Shown here: positions 17,863 to 25,913 of the stretch, in pieces
Position numbering within the stretch: the stretch's first letter is position 1
How the letters are laid out: each line of letters opens with the position of its first letter
Notes under the pieces: model-generated
What the model was told of the DNA's origin: nothing
The model's input: only the letters and a program-made list of their open reading frames with translations
The model's database searches: none
From: Halorubrum tebenquichense DSM 14210
GTDB lineage: Archaea > Halobacteriota > Halobacteria > Halobacteriales > Haloferacaceae
NCBI RefSeq assembly: GCF_000337415.1
Contig: NZ_AOJD01000045.1
Span: 1 to 64,000 of the forward strand
DNA length: 64,000 nucleotides
Reading direction: 5' to 3'
Made by a program: the position numbers and the translations under genes

Positions 17863-18840
17863 TCAGGGCGGACTCTCGACCCGCGAGCGGTCGCCCGTCC
17901 CGTCCGTCAGCGCGCTCGCGAGGGCCCCCTTCACGACCACCTCGTCGCCGAGACCGGTGAGCCGCACCTCCGGCACGTTGATGAACACCATCTCCGGGAG
18001 CTTCTCGCGGATCGGATCGAGGACGCGGTCGGGATTGTTGAGCGCCACCGCGCCGCCGACGCTCACGACCAGCGGCGCGTACGCGTGGATGACGTTGGCG
18101 ATGCCCATGGCGTTCCAGTGGGCGACCTGATCGATCACGTGGTCTGCGAAGGTGTCCTCGCCCGCCGCCTCGAACACGTCGACCGCGGAGAAGTCGGGGT
18201 CCTCGACCGGGAGGCTCGTCTCGATCGGGTCCTCTTCGTACAGTTCGCGGGCGTACTCCGGGATGTTGTTGCCCGAGCAGTACCCCTCCCAGTGGCCGTC
18301 GAGCCCGCACCCGCAGGTCATGAACCCGTGCGGGTCGACGGTCATGTGCCCGACCTCGCCGGCGTTGCCGTCCCACCCCGAGAGCACGTTGCCGTCGACG
18401 GCGACCCCCGCGCCGATCCCCGAGGAGATGGTGAGATACACCATGTCGTCGGGGTTGCGCTCGGAGTGGAACCGCTCGCCGATGACGCCCGCGATGGTGT
18501 CGTTGTGGAGGTACACCTCGTCGGTGTCGAGCAGCCGGCCGACCGGGCCGACGAGCGGGATCCGCTCGACGGTGTCCGGGAGGTTCGCCGGTCCCTGGAC
18601 GACCCCCTCCGCCAGGTCGAGCGGGCCGATCGAGCCGACGCCGGCCGCGACGGCCTCGCTCGGCGCGATCCCCGCCTCCGTACAGGCCTGCCGGATCACC
18701 TCCAGAACGGCCTCCGTGACGGCGATGCCGTTCGGCCCCCGCGGGGTGCCCCGCGACGCGGAACCGAGGATCGCCGCGGTCTCGTCGCCGACGACCGCCC
18801 GGACGTTCGTCGCCCCGAGATCGACGCCCACGTAGTACAT
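17863..18840 (-). CDS. glk: ROK family glucokinase
   Basis: A 325-aa ROK-family sugar kinase that phosphorylates glucose to glucose 6-phosphate with ATP. The N-terminal phosphate loop is YVGVDLGATNVRAVV. The sugar-binding region has LHNDTIAGVIGE, ISSGIGAGV and GNAGEVGHMTVDP. The ROK zinc motif appears as CGCGLDGHWEGYC: two Cys of the classical CxCGxxGCxE are present, while the third is replaced by His, with a Cys four residues on. A C-terminal adenosine loop LVVSVGGAVALNNP is visible. Size is normal for the family. It is most similar in pattern to haloarchaeal glucokinases; a GH97 glucosidase encoded 4 kb away could supply glucose, which is an inference only. Confidence 0.9.
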   Translation of the reverse strand: MYYVGVDLGATNVRAVVGDETAAILGSASRGTPRGPNGIAVTEAVLEVIRQACTEAGIAPSEAVAAGVGSIGPLDLAEGVVQGPANLPDTVERIPLVGPVGRLLDTDEVYLHNDTIAGVIGERFHSERNPDDMVYLTISSGIGAGVAVDGNVLSGWDGNAGEVGHMTVDPHGFMTCGCGLDGHWEGYCSGNNIPEYARELYEEDPIETSLPVEDPDFSAVDVFEAAGEDTFADHVIDQVAHWNAMGIANVIHAYAPLVVSVGGAVALNNPDRVLDPIREKLPEMVFINVPEVRLTGLGDEVVVKGALASALTDGTGDRSRVESPP

Positions 18841-18931
18841 CGGGTGTAAGCGCGGACCCGTCTCACTTAAGCGGGGCGCTTCGGGCGGTCGACCGGGCGC
18901 GAAAAAACCGACCCGTCACCGCGGAATCGCC

Positions 18932-19390
18932 TTACGACGCGGTCTCGTGAACGAACGTTACCGGGCACGGGGCCGACAGCATGACCTCCTGCGCGACGCT
19001 GCCGAAGACGGCCTTCCCGGTCGGGGAGCGCCGTCGTCCGCCGACGACGACGCGGTCGGCGTCGAGGCTGTCGGCGGTCTCGACGACCTCGTCCGCGAGG
19101 TCCCCGACCGCGCCCCGGACCGAGTGCCGGACGCCCGCCTCCGAGAGCGCCTTCGAGAGCGCGCGGGTGGTCGAGTGTCGCTCCGCGACGGCGTCGGGCG
19201 TCGAGCCCTCGGTCCCCCGTTCGACGCCGAGCTTCTCCCGGATCCCGTCGAACTCCGACCCGTCGAACACGTGGGTCAACACGACCTCGGCGTCCGCCGG
19301 CTCCGCGACCGCGATTATCTCGTTCGCGAGCCGTTTCGCGCGCTCCTCGTCCTCGGTACCGACCGCCAGTACGACCGTCTCAATGCTCAT
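18932..19390 (-). CDS. Universal stress protein (UspA family)
   Basis: A 152-aa single-domain UspA protein. The ATP-binding motif G-x2-G-x9-G-S is visible as VVGGRRRSPTGKAVFGSVAQ, followed by the last strand PCPVTFVH. The N-terminal strand TVVLAVGTEDEERAKRLANE fits the family. Family knowledge: small UspA proteins dimerise and bind ATP in stress responses. Haloarchaea have many paralogues; nothing here marks its specific signal. Confidence 0.9.
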   Translation of the reverse strand: MSIETVVLAVGTEDEERAKRLANEIIAVAEPADAEVVLTHVFDGSEFDGIREKLGVERGTEGSTPDAVAERHSTTRALSKALSEAGVRHSVRGAVGDLADEVVETADSLDADRVVVGGRRRSPTGKAVFGSVAQEVMLSAPCPVTFVHETAS

Positions 19391-19661
19391 ACACGCCCTT
19401 CGCTCCCGTGTAACTTAACCGTAGCGGGTTTTAACTCAAATCTGAATGAATATTTAGTCGATCGACCCTGACAGTCCGGGCGTCGCCGACCCCCTCGTCT
19501 CCGACCGGCTCCGGTCGGGCGGACGCGTCGCTGTCGGAGCGAAGTTCCGCCTCGGCGGTCGGCCGTCGGCACGACCCCCGAAACCGATCGGTAGTCGGGA
19601 GCGTCAGAAACCGGGCGGTAGCGAGGCGTGAGAAGGCGTCCGGTAGACCTGCGCGAGCCGT

Positions 19662-20045
19662 TCAGTAGTCGGGGGCGTCGTCCTCGACCTCGCGCTTCAG
19701 CGAGTCGCGGCGGGACTTCGCGTCGCGACCGGTCGCTTCCAGCAGGAACTCGTTTTTCGCGTCGACGGCGTCCGCGGCGGCGTCGGCGTTCCCCTCGGCG
19801 ATGACCTCCTCCGCGGGCCGCTCCTCGAAGTGGACCGCCAGCTTGTCCTTCTTGCTCCCGTACTCGGCGGCTCCAGCGACGATCCGCTCGAACACCGGGT
19901 TGTCGGGGTCCTCGACGACGTACAGTTCGTGGCCGTCGTACTCCTCGGTGCCGGTGACCTCGCCGAAGTACTCCTCGATGGACCCCTTCAGGTCCGGCAT
20001 TCGGTCGTCCAGATGCTCGCCGCGGCGCATCTTGTACTGCTTCAT
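19662..20045 (-). CDS. DUF5611 family protein
   Basis: A 127-aa acidic protein beginning MKQYKMRRGEHLDDRMPDLK, a start typical of the archaeal DUF5611 family. The middle shows YFGEVTGTEEYDGHELYVV and KDKLAVHFEERPAEEV, suggesting a small alpha/beta fold; the C-terminus is a charged helix. I choose the ATG at 20043-20045 because family members start there; the open frame further upstream is high-GC noise. Function unknown. It is transcribed in the same direction as the zinc-ribbon gene upstream. Confidence 0.8.
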   Translation of the reverse strand: MKQYKMRRGEHLDDRMPDLKGSIEEYFGEVTGTEEYDGHELYVVEDPDNPVFERIVAGAAEYGSKKDKLAVHFEERPAEEVIAEGNADAAADAVDAKNEFLLEATGRDAKSRRDSLKREVEDDAPDY

Positions 20046-20169
20046 GCCGCGACCGTTCGACAGGCCGGCGTAAACCAGTTTCGTCACGGCCGCTCGCCGG
20101 GCTCGGCCGCCGACGCGCCCTTTGTATTCCGACCGCGGCGTCGGGTGTCGCCGCTCGACCGCCGCCCCG

Positions 20170-21294
20170 CTACCGCGGGCGCTCGTCGACGTACCCGCGC
20201 TTACACTCGGGGCAGATGTCGCCCGCGCGCATGGAGCTCCCGTCCGCGGCCCGGACCATGCCGCACTCCGGGCAGTAGTACTCCGTCGGTTCGTCCTCGC
20301 CGGCGGTCTCCAGATTCGGGCTCTCGCCGCGGGTGATCCCGGTTCCGCCCTCGCCGTCGGCGTCGAACGAGACCCCCTCCGCGTCGTCGGGGGCCTCGAC
20401 GTACTCCGTCTCCGCGGACTCGGCGTCCCGCTCCGCCGTTGCCTCCGGCGTGAGTCCGCCGCCGAACTCCACGTCGGCCTCGCCACCCTCGCCGACCTCC
20501 GCGCTGAACCCCTCGTCTTCGCCCCCGTGGTCCGGCCAGGCGGTCCGGTCGTCGCCCTCGGCGTCCCCCTCGTCGACCGACGGCCACGCGCCCCGCTCTC
20601 GGTCGTCGGGCGACTCCTCCTCCCCGTCGAGGATCACGCCGTCGTCGGTCTCCGCGTCCGCGTCGCCGCCCGACGCGGCCTCCGGATCGGCGTCGACCGC
20701 CGCCGAGCCGCCGGCTGCCGGGCTGTCGCCCGCGTCTAGAAGCTCCGCCTCCTCGTCCGCCGGGTCCGGTCCCCGCGACGGCCTCGGATCGTCGGCGGCG
20801 TCCGACCGGCCGGGCGCGCCCGCGTCGACGGCTCCCGGTTCCGCACCGGTCTCGGCCGACTCGGTCTCCCCGTCGCCGGACGGTTCCTCGTCGAGGATCA
20901 CCGCGTCGTCGCTCCCGGCCCCCGGCTCCTCGTCGAGCGTGATCCCGTCGCCGCCGCTCGCGCCGCCCGCGCCGACGCCGTCTGCGTCGGCCTCCGGGGC
21001 GTCGCTCCCGCCCGGCGTCGCCGACGGTCCGCCCGCGGTCCCGCGGTCGGTTCCGCCCGATGGGCCGGCCCCGCTCGTCGGGTCGGTACCGCCGGCCGCG
21101 TTCGCGGCTGCCTCGTCGGCCAACTGCTCCATCGTCGTCACCTCGGTATTCTCGCTGACGATCTGCGTCTCGCCGCAGCGAGCGCAGGTCTTCACCTCCT
21201 TGACGGTCGTGACGACCTCGTCGCCGTCCTCCTCGCGTTCCCGCCGGAGTTCGGGTTCGCCGAAGTCGTGTCCGAGCAGACACCTGAGTCCCAT
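20170..21294 (-). CDS. DUF7093-like haloarchaeal protein with two zinc knuckles and a long acidic linker
   Basis: A 374-aa protein with two ordered ends and a disordered middle. The N-terminus (1-60) starts MGLRCLLGHDFGEPELRRER and contains CARCGETQ, one CxxC knuckle. Residues about 65-330 are rich in Asp, Glu, Gly, Ser and Ala, with recurring DEEPG-type pieces. The C-terminal 45 residues form a zinc ribbon: YYCPECGMVRAADGS and GDICPECKRGY. A role in nucleic-acid or protein binding is plausible, but I know of no assigned function. The length of the linker probably varies between species. Confidence 0.75.
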   Translation of the reverse strand: MGLRCLLGHDFGEPELRREREEDGDEVVTTVKEVKTCARCGETQIVSENTEVTTMEQLADEAAANAAGGTDPTSGAGPSGGTDRGTAGGPSATPGGSDAPEADADGVGAGGASGGDGITLDEEPGAGSDDAVILDEEPSGDGETESAETGAEPGAVDAGAPGRSDAADDPRPSRGPDPADEEAELLDAGDSPAAGGSAAVDADPEAASGGDADAETDDGVILDGEEESPDDRERGAWPSVDEGDAEGDDRTAWPDHGGEDEGFSAEVGEGGEADVEFGGGLTPEATAERDAESAETEYVEAPDDAEGVSFDADGEGGTGITRGESPNLETAGEDEPTEYYCPECGMVRAADGSSMRAGDICPECKRGYVDERPR

Positions 21295-21491
21295 TGTGCC
21301 ACCCTGCGGTGCCGAGGGTAAAAAACGCCCCGTCGGCGTCCGACGCTCGGCACACGACCGTTTCGGGGGGTTGCGGACCGTTCCGAGGCGACGCGGCCGG
21401 CCCCCGACGGTTCGATCGCCGCACCCCGGGACACGGTTTGCGTCCCCGGGACACAGGCTCTTTTGTGGATCGCCGCTGTACCGTGACCCAC

Positions 21492-21806
21492 ATGCCTACC
21501 GTATCCTACCAGGGCGAGGAGATCGAATGCGAAAAGGGCGCGAACCTACGCGACGTGCTCAAGGAGGCCGGGCTCTCGGTGTACAACGGGAAGATGGAGC
21601 AGCTCAACTGCCGCGGTGCGGGGTCGTGCGGCTCCTGTGCGGTTCAGGTCGAGGGCGAGGTCAGCGAGCCGAGCAAGAAGGAGCGCGCCCGTCTCTGGCT
21701 CCCGCCGCACCACCCGAACCACGACGTTCGCCTCGCCTGTCAGACCACGGTCGAGGGCGACGTCGAGGTGACGAAGGGGCGCGGCCTCTTCGGCCAGCAC
21801 ATCTGA
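21492..21806 (+). CDS. 2Fe-2S ferredoxin
   Basis: A 104-aa soluble ferredoxin-like protein. Cluster ligands are in NCRGAGSCGSCAVQVEG (C-x5-C-x2-C) with a distal Cys in RLACQTTVEGD. The spacing of the first two Cys is five residues, one more than in typical plant-type ferredoxins, as seen in some haloarchaeal and cyanobacterial relatives. It starts at the ATG giving MPTVSYQGEEIECEKG; a GTG three codons upstream is an alternative. An electron-transfer role is inferred from family; the partner is unknown. Confidence 0.88.
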   Translation: MPTVSYQGEEIECEKGANLRDVLKEAGLSVYNGKMEQLNCRGAGSCGSCAVQVEGEVSEPSKKERARLWLPPHHPNHDVRLACQTTVEGDVEVTKGRGLFGQHI

Positions 21807-22016
21807 ACGCGCGGAGCGGCCGCTCGACGGACTCTCGATCCGTCTGTGAGGACTCTCACTTGTCACGAACGACGCACGCGCGACGAGCGGCGCGCTGGTC
21901 GGGAATAAAATACGGCCGCGGCGGACGCGAGCCCGCGACGCGGACGAAAACGCTTGGTACCGTGTGTCAGAGTCGCGTTCGGCGTCAGCCGGACCGACCC
22001 ACCTTCTCGGATCGGC

Positions 22017-22211
22017 TTACTGCCGAACGACGTTGGTCGCGCGGGGGCCCTTCTCGGAGGACTCGATGTCGAACTCGAGCTCCTGGCCCTCTTCGAGGTC
22101 CGGGCCGCCGACGTCTTCCATGTGGAAGAACACGTCGTCGTCCGCGTCGTCAGTCTCAATAAATCCGTAGCCGCCAGTGTCGTTGAAGAAATCAACCTTT
22201 CCGGTCGCCAT
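22017..22211 (-). CDS. cspA: Cold-shock domain protein
   Basis: A 64-aa single cold-shock domain that binds single-stranded RNA or DNA. RNP1 appears as GGYGFIET (residues about 13-20) and RNP2 as DVFFHMED (26-33). The usual basic surface is offset by haloarchaeal acidic residues. Family knowledge: Csp proteins act as RNA chaperones. The upstream stretch GGATAAGG on the plus strand corresponds to a CTTATCC element on the coding strand about 30 bases before the ATG, a plausible TATA box for a near-leaderless transcript. Confidence 0.93.
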   Translation of the reverse strand: MATGKVDFFNDTGGYGFIETDDADDDVFFHMEDVGGPDLEEGQELEFDIESSEKGPRATNVVRQ

Positions 22212-22397
22212 TGCGAATGGAGAAAGGCCCCCTTCGGGGATAAGGATTGCGAGTGTACAGTTACCACGCGTCTCTGTGAACGTTCGTATTGCCGAAACCC
22301 GAATAGATCGGAGTACAACTGACCGTATGACGGATTATGCGGACTCTCCCGGCCGATGTCTCGCCGTCTCCGCCGGAACCCTTCGACGCCGAGGTTT

Positions 22398-22988
22398 ATG
22401 AGTCCGGCCGTGAAAGGGTCGCGCGTGTCACACGCACGCAGCGCCGACGGCCCCGCGCTCGCCCTCCGCGAGAACGGTCCCGCCCTGCTGGTCCCCGCGG
22501 CGTGGGGCGTCGCCGCGGGGGCGCTCCTCGGCGTCGTCTCCGGGCACGCCCTGTTCGTCGCGCACGTCGTCATGAGCGTCCTGCTCGTCGGTTTCGTCGC
22601 CGCCTCGTGGCGCGACATGGCGACCGGCGTCCTCCGCGCGTGGAAGCTGGTGATCCTCGCCGGAGCGCCGGTCACGCTCGCGGGCGTCGCCGGCTTCCTC
22701 GCGCTCGACGGGACCGTCCCGGCGCTCGCGGCCCTCGTTCCGGCGGACGCGGCGCTCGCCGTCGCCTTCTACGGCTGGATGCTGCTGCCCGCCCCCGCGT
22801 TCGTCTACACGGGCCTCCGCGACTCGGCGAGCCCGCGAGCGCTCATCCACCACGCCGCGGCCGCGTGCTCCGTCGCCGGGGCCGGCGTCGCCGCGCTCGC
22901 GGCCTCCGCGACCGGCACCGTCGCCGGGATCGCGCTCGTCGGCGTCGGCCAGACCGCGGGGATCCTCACGGCGACCGCGCTGTACTGA
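22398..22988 (+). CDS. Six-helix membrane protein, unrecognised
   Basis: A 196-aa hydrophobic protein with about six predicted membrane segments separated by short loops. The first helix has AAWGVAAGALLGVVSG, and the loop HAARSADGP-like N-terminus is cytoplasmic. An FYGWMLLPAPAFVYTG segment and ALIHHAAAACSVAG occur later. I choose the ATG at 22398, preceded by GAGG five bases earlier, over a more upstream start that would add an Arg-rich tail. I cannot assign a family; it resembles small haloarchaeal conserved integral membrane proteins. Confidence 0.7.
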   Translation: MSPAVKGSRVSHARSADGPALALRENGPALLVPAAWGVAAGALLGVVSGHALFVAHVVMSVLLVGFVAASWRDMATGVLRAWKLVILAGAPVTLAGVAGFLALDGTVPALAALVPADAALAVAFYGWMLLPAPAFVYTGLRDSASPRALIHHAAAACSVAGAGVAALAASATGTVAGIALVGVGQTAGILTATALY

Positions 22989-23034
22989 CGGGAATATTCC
23001 GGCCGTTCCGTACCCGCCCTTCCGGACCGACTCC

Positions 23035-24021
23035 TCACGCTCCCGTTCCGTCCAGCGCTCGCCGGAGCGCGCGACGGTGGAACGCCACCGCCTCGCCGCG
23101 GTCGACCGGTGGATACCGCGGGTTCGTCACCACGCCACCGCTGTCGACGGCGGCGCTCGCGACGGCGGCCGCGCGGTGCGCGCGCCCGACCGGCGGCAGC
23201 GGGGCGACCGACTCGTAGCCGTCCCGAAACGCCCGACGGAGCGGGTCGGTCTCGGCCGCCGGCACGTACCAGTCGACCACGAGGTGTTCCGCCTTGGCGA
23301 CGGAGACGCCTGGCGGCGCGGCGAGCGGTGCCTCCCAGTCGAGGACGGCCGTCACCGCCCCGTCCGCGACGAGCGCGTTCCCGGGCCGGTAGTCCCACGG
23401 GAACAGTCGCGGCGCGGCGTCGGTCTCGGTCGCCTCCCGGAGCGCGTCGTCGAGCGCGCCGCGGAGGTCGTCGAACTCGGCCGGGAGCCGAGCCGCGTGT
23501 CGCTCGCCGAACCGCCGGAGCCACTCCGCGGCGTCGGTCGGATCCCGGACGGACAGCCGGGAGTCGCGTCCGCGCCCCGCTTCCGTCTCCGCCTCACCGC
23601 GCTCCGCAGCCGCGAGCCGGCCGCACTCGGAGAACCGGAACGCCTCGTGGACCTCGGCGAGGTACCGGCCGAACGCCCGCGCTATCGATCGCTGGTCCCC
23701 CCGATCGAGGTCCACGAACGCCTCGTGGAGGTCCCGCCCCTCGACGAGCGGCGTGACCATCCATCCCGTCCCGTCGACGACGCCGTCGCCGAGGGGTCGG
23801 GGGACGGGAACGCCCGTCCGCTCGCCGACCGCCGCCAGCAGCGCCGCCTCGGTCCGGATCGCCTCCGGCGTCGCGGAGCGCTGAACGACGACCGGGTCGG
23901 TCGCGTCGAACCGGACCACCTCCGTCCGCTTCCGGTTCCCCCGCCCCAGCGGCTCGACGCTCGTCGGCGTCGCTCCCGGTCGGGTCTCGGCGAGGGCGCG
24001 CTCGCGGACCGCGTCGCTCAC
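23035..24021 (-). CDS. Aminoglycoside phosphotransferase-fold (APH) kinase-like protein
   Basis: A 328-aa protein with the APH/choline kinase fold. An N-terminal lobe has LGRGNRKRTEVVRF and VVVQRSATPEAIRTEAALLA. The hinge reads GWMVTPLVEGRDLHEAF. The catalytic loop is FPWDYRPGNALV: the Asp and Asn of Brenner's HxDxxxxN are kept, but the His is replaced (WD). The metal site LDWEAPLAAP follows. It starts with a GTG that overlaps the stop of the HAD gene (GTGA), so the two are co-expressed. Probably it phosphorylates a small metabolite rather than an antibiotic; substrate unknown. Confidence 0.8.
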   Translation of the reverse strand: MSDAVRERALAETRPGATPTSVEPLGRGNRKRTEVVRFDATDPVVVQRSATPEAIRTEAALLAAVGERTGVPVPRPLGDGVVDGTGWMVTPLVEGRDLHEAFVDLDRGDQRSIARAFGRYLAEVHEAFRFSECGRLAAAERGEAETEAGRGRDSRLSVRDPTDAAEWLRRFGERHAARLPAEFDDLRGALDDALREATETDAAPRLFPWDYRPGNALVADGAVTAVLDWEAPLAAPPGVSVAKAEHLVVDWYVPAAETDPLRRAFRDGYESVAPLPPVGRAHRAAAVASAAVDSGGVVTNPRYPPVDRGEAVAFHRRALRRALDGTGA

Positions 24022-24719
24022 GCGTCGGCCCCCGACTCGGCCCCGGAGTCGCACGTCAGCAACGCCGCCAGTTCGTCCAGCGAGTCGAGGACGTAGTCCG
24101 GTCCGTACGGGGTCGCCGCCTCGTCGGGGTCCGCCCGCAGCCACGCCGACCGGAGGCCGGCGTTGTGCGCGCCGGCCACGTCGTACGACAGCGAGTTCCC
24201 GACGTACAGCGTCTCCCCCGGATCGACCGACAGGGCGGCGGTCAGGCGGTCGAACGGCTCGACGTGGGGCTTCCGGCGCGGCAGGTCGCCCGCGTACACG
24301 ATCGCGTCGACTCGGTCGGCGAGCCCGAGCGCCTCGACCTTCGACCGCTGCCGCCGCTCGGGACCGTTCGTGAGGATCCCGACGGGCCCCGCCGCCGCCG
24401 CGGCCGACAGCGCGTCGACCGCGCCCGGGAGGTACGCGACGCGCGAGTCGTCCGCGACCGTCTCGAACGCCTCGGCGAGCGCGACCGGGTCGACGTCGCG
24501 GTCGTACCGGGCCGCCAGCCGCGCGAACCCCGCGCCGAGGTAGCCGACGCGGTCGTCCGGGTCCGGCGCGCCGTCGAGCAGCGGCCACAGTTCGTCCGGC
24601 TCCCCGAACGGCTCGACGCCGGCCGCCTCGAACGCCCGCCGGTACAGGTCGTTCACGTCGTGGTCGTGGCGGCACAGCGTGTCGTCGAGGTCGAACGCGA
24701 CCGCCGCGAACCGGCTCAT
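24018..24719 (-). CDS. HAD family hydrolase
   Basis: A 233-aa haloacid dehalogenase-like phosphatase. Motif I FDLDDTLCRHD carries the nucleophile and general acid Asp; motif II GILTNGPE the Thr; motif III the Lys in RRKPHVEPF; motif IV VGNSLSYDVAGAHNAG the metal Asp. The cap region between motifs I and II is alpha-helical (subclass I type). The start is the ATG at 24717-24719, which places motif I at residue 9-19 as expected. Overlap with the APH-like kinase gene suggests the pair handle the same phosphorylated metabolite, kinase and phosphatase; this is inference. Confidence 0.88.
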   Translation of the reverse strand: MSRFAAVAFDLDDTLCRHDHDVNDLYRRAFEAAGVEPFGEPDELWPLLDGAPDPDDRVGYLGAGFARLAARYDRDVDPVALAEAFETVADDSRVAYLPGAVDALSAAAAAGPVGILTNGPERRQRSKVEALGLADRVDAIVYAGDLPRRKPHVEPFDRLTAALSVDPGETLYVGNSLSYDVAGAHNAGLRSAWLRADPDEAATPYGPDYVLDSLDELAALLTCDSGAESGADA

Positions 24720-24779
24720 ACGGGATCGAACGCCCCGCGCGGCGAAGTCCGTTTCGGCGACGCGCCCGTACCCCCGACG

Positions 24780-24950
24780 ATGGCCGACCCCGAGAACACC
24801 CACGACTGCGAGACCTGCGGCGCGACGGTCGCCGTCGCGGACGCCCGCCGCTCCGAGCCGTTCGGCGATCTCGACCCCGAAACGTGGCAGACGCTGAACT
24901 GTCCGCACTGCGGCGACCGGCTCGCGACCGTCCTCGTCGGCGACGAGTGA
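24780..24950 (+). CDS. Small zinc-ribbon protein
   Basis: A 56-aa protein, MADPENTHDCETCGATVAVA..., with two CxxC knuckles: CETCG near residue 10 and CPHCGDR near residue 42. The spacing of about 32 residues between knuckles fits a single zinc ribbon. It is divergent from the HAD gene with a 60-base gap, so promoters must overlap. Small zinc fingers are common in haloarchaea, most of unknown function. Confidence 0.7.
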   Translation: MADPENTHDCETCGATVAVADARRSEPFGDLDPETWQTLNCPHCGDRLATVLVGDE

Positions 24951-25030
24951 GTCGCGGCCGTCCGCCCGGCGACGCCCGCGGTCCGTGGTGACACCCCACA
25001 GTATCTATGCGTCCGGCACGTAGCACCATC

Positions 25031-25324
25031 ATGGTCGATTTCGGCACCGTCTACCTGGTCGCGACCGGCGCGGCGCTGCTCCTCGCGCTCGGCGTCGGCC
25101 TCCGGGTCCTCGTCGGGATCTTCCGGGACGGCCGCGAGCGCAGCCGCAAGCGCCGCGAGGGGGAGATCGACCGGTACACCGAGGACCCCGTCTACGACCG
25201 CGACCCGCCGGATCCGGGAGCGGACGGCGGGACGCGGTCGACCTGTCCGCAGTGCGGCGCGGAGAACGAGTCGGAGTTCACCTACTGTCAGGAGTGCGCC
25301 GCGCCGCTCGGTCCGAATCGGTGA
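25031..25324 (+). CDS. Membrane-anchored zinc-ribbon protein
   Basis: A 97-aa protein with an N-terminal membrane helix (about residues 5-30, YLVATGAALLLALGVGLRV), a basic stop-transfer stretch (RERSRKRREGE), a linker, and a C-terminal zinc ribbon: CPQCGAENESEFTYCQECAA. It resembles haloarchaeal proteins grouped under DUF7577-type zinc ribbons, from memory. I prefer the ATG at 25031, which gives the standard short start before the helix; another ATG eight codons upstream is possible. Confidence 0.75.
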   Translation: MVDFGTVYLVATGAALLLALGVGLRVLVGIFRDGRERSRKRREGEIDRYTEDPVYDRDPPDPGADGGTRSTCPQCGAENESEFTYCQECAAPLGPNR

Positions 25325-25371
25325 ACGGCGTCGTTTCTGCGACCGCTCGCTACGCTCGCGGGCTCAGAATA

Positions 25372-25472
25372 TGCCGCCTCCCCGATTTGAACGCCGGAAG
25401 ACGTCGCTGCGCTCGTCTTCTGAGCCCCCGCTCGCTGCGCTCGCGGGGACGGGGGACAGCTCGATCTTCAGT
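25372..25472 (-). pseudogene. Split tRNA-Phe remnant
   Basis: TGCCGCCTCCCCGATTTGAAC (25372-25392) is identical to the 3' end of the intact tRNA-Phe at 25635. About 55 bases later GGGGGACAGCTCGATCTTCAGTCG (about 25449-25472) matches the variable and anticodon region of the same tRNA. The insert between them is G+C-rich and palindromic. The 5' part of the tRNA is missing. The preceding 50 bases also recur in front of the intact gene, so this is part of a larger duplication. Confidence 0.75.
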
Positions 25473-25508
25473 CGGAACTCTCGAATCTAAACCGTGCCAA
25501 AAAGCCAT

Positions 25509-25529
25509 GCCGCCTCCCCGATTTGAACT
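25509..25529 (-). repeat. tRNA-Phe 3'-end duplicate (att-like)
   Basis: A 21-base exact copy of the T-arm/acceptor end of tRNA-Phe, as left by integrases that use a tRNA 3' end as target. With 25372-25392 and the intact gene it makes three copies spaced 137 and 126 bases apart. Confidence 0.7.
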
Positions 25530-25634
25530 CGCCGAGACGGTCGGCCTCGCTCCGCTCGGCCGCTGCGACCCGTCTGCTCAAATCGGGTCGGCGTCGTTTC
25601 TGCGACCGCTCGCTACGCTCACGGTCTTAGAATA

Positions 25635-25708
25635 TGCCGCCTCCCCGATTTGAACGGGGGACAGCTCGATCTTCAGTCGAGTGCTCTCCCAGTCTGAGCT
25701 AAGGCGGC
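25635..25708 (-). tRNA. tRNA-Phe (GAA)
   Basis: A 74-base cloverleaf on the minus strand. The acceptor stem pairs GCCGCCT with AGGCGGC, discriminator A. The anticodon loop is CTGAAGA, giving anticodon GAA. The T-arm is CCCCG TTCAAAT CGGGG. CCA is not encoded. Its 3' end is duplicated twice downstream of it, at 25372 and 25509. Confidence 0.96.
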
Positions 25709-25913
25709 TCGCACTCGCACCAACGCCGATTCGAGACAAAAGGATTTCGAAAGGCCGCGGGCGGATCCCCCCGTCCCGCTCGCGTCGCTCGAATCCGGCT
25801 CGCGCGCCCCGGACCGCTCCCCGGAATCGGACGATATCGCCGCCGATCCGGGGCGACGGCGCGGATCGTGGTTTCCGCAACGATCCCGTCTCTCGCGCCC
25901 CTCCGATCCGTCG

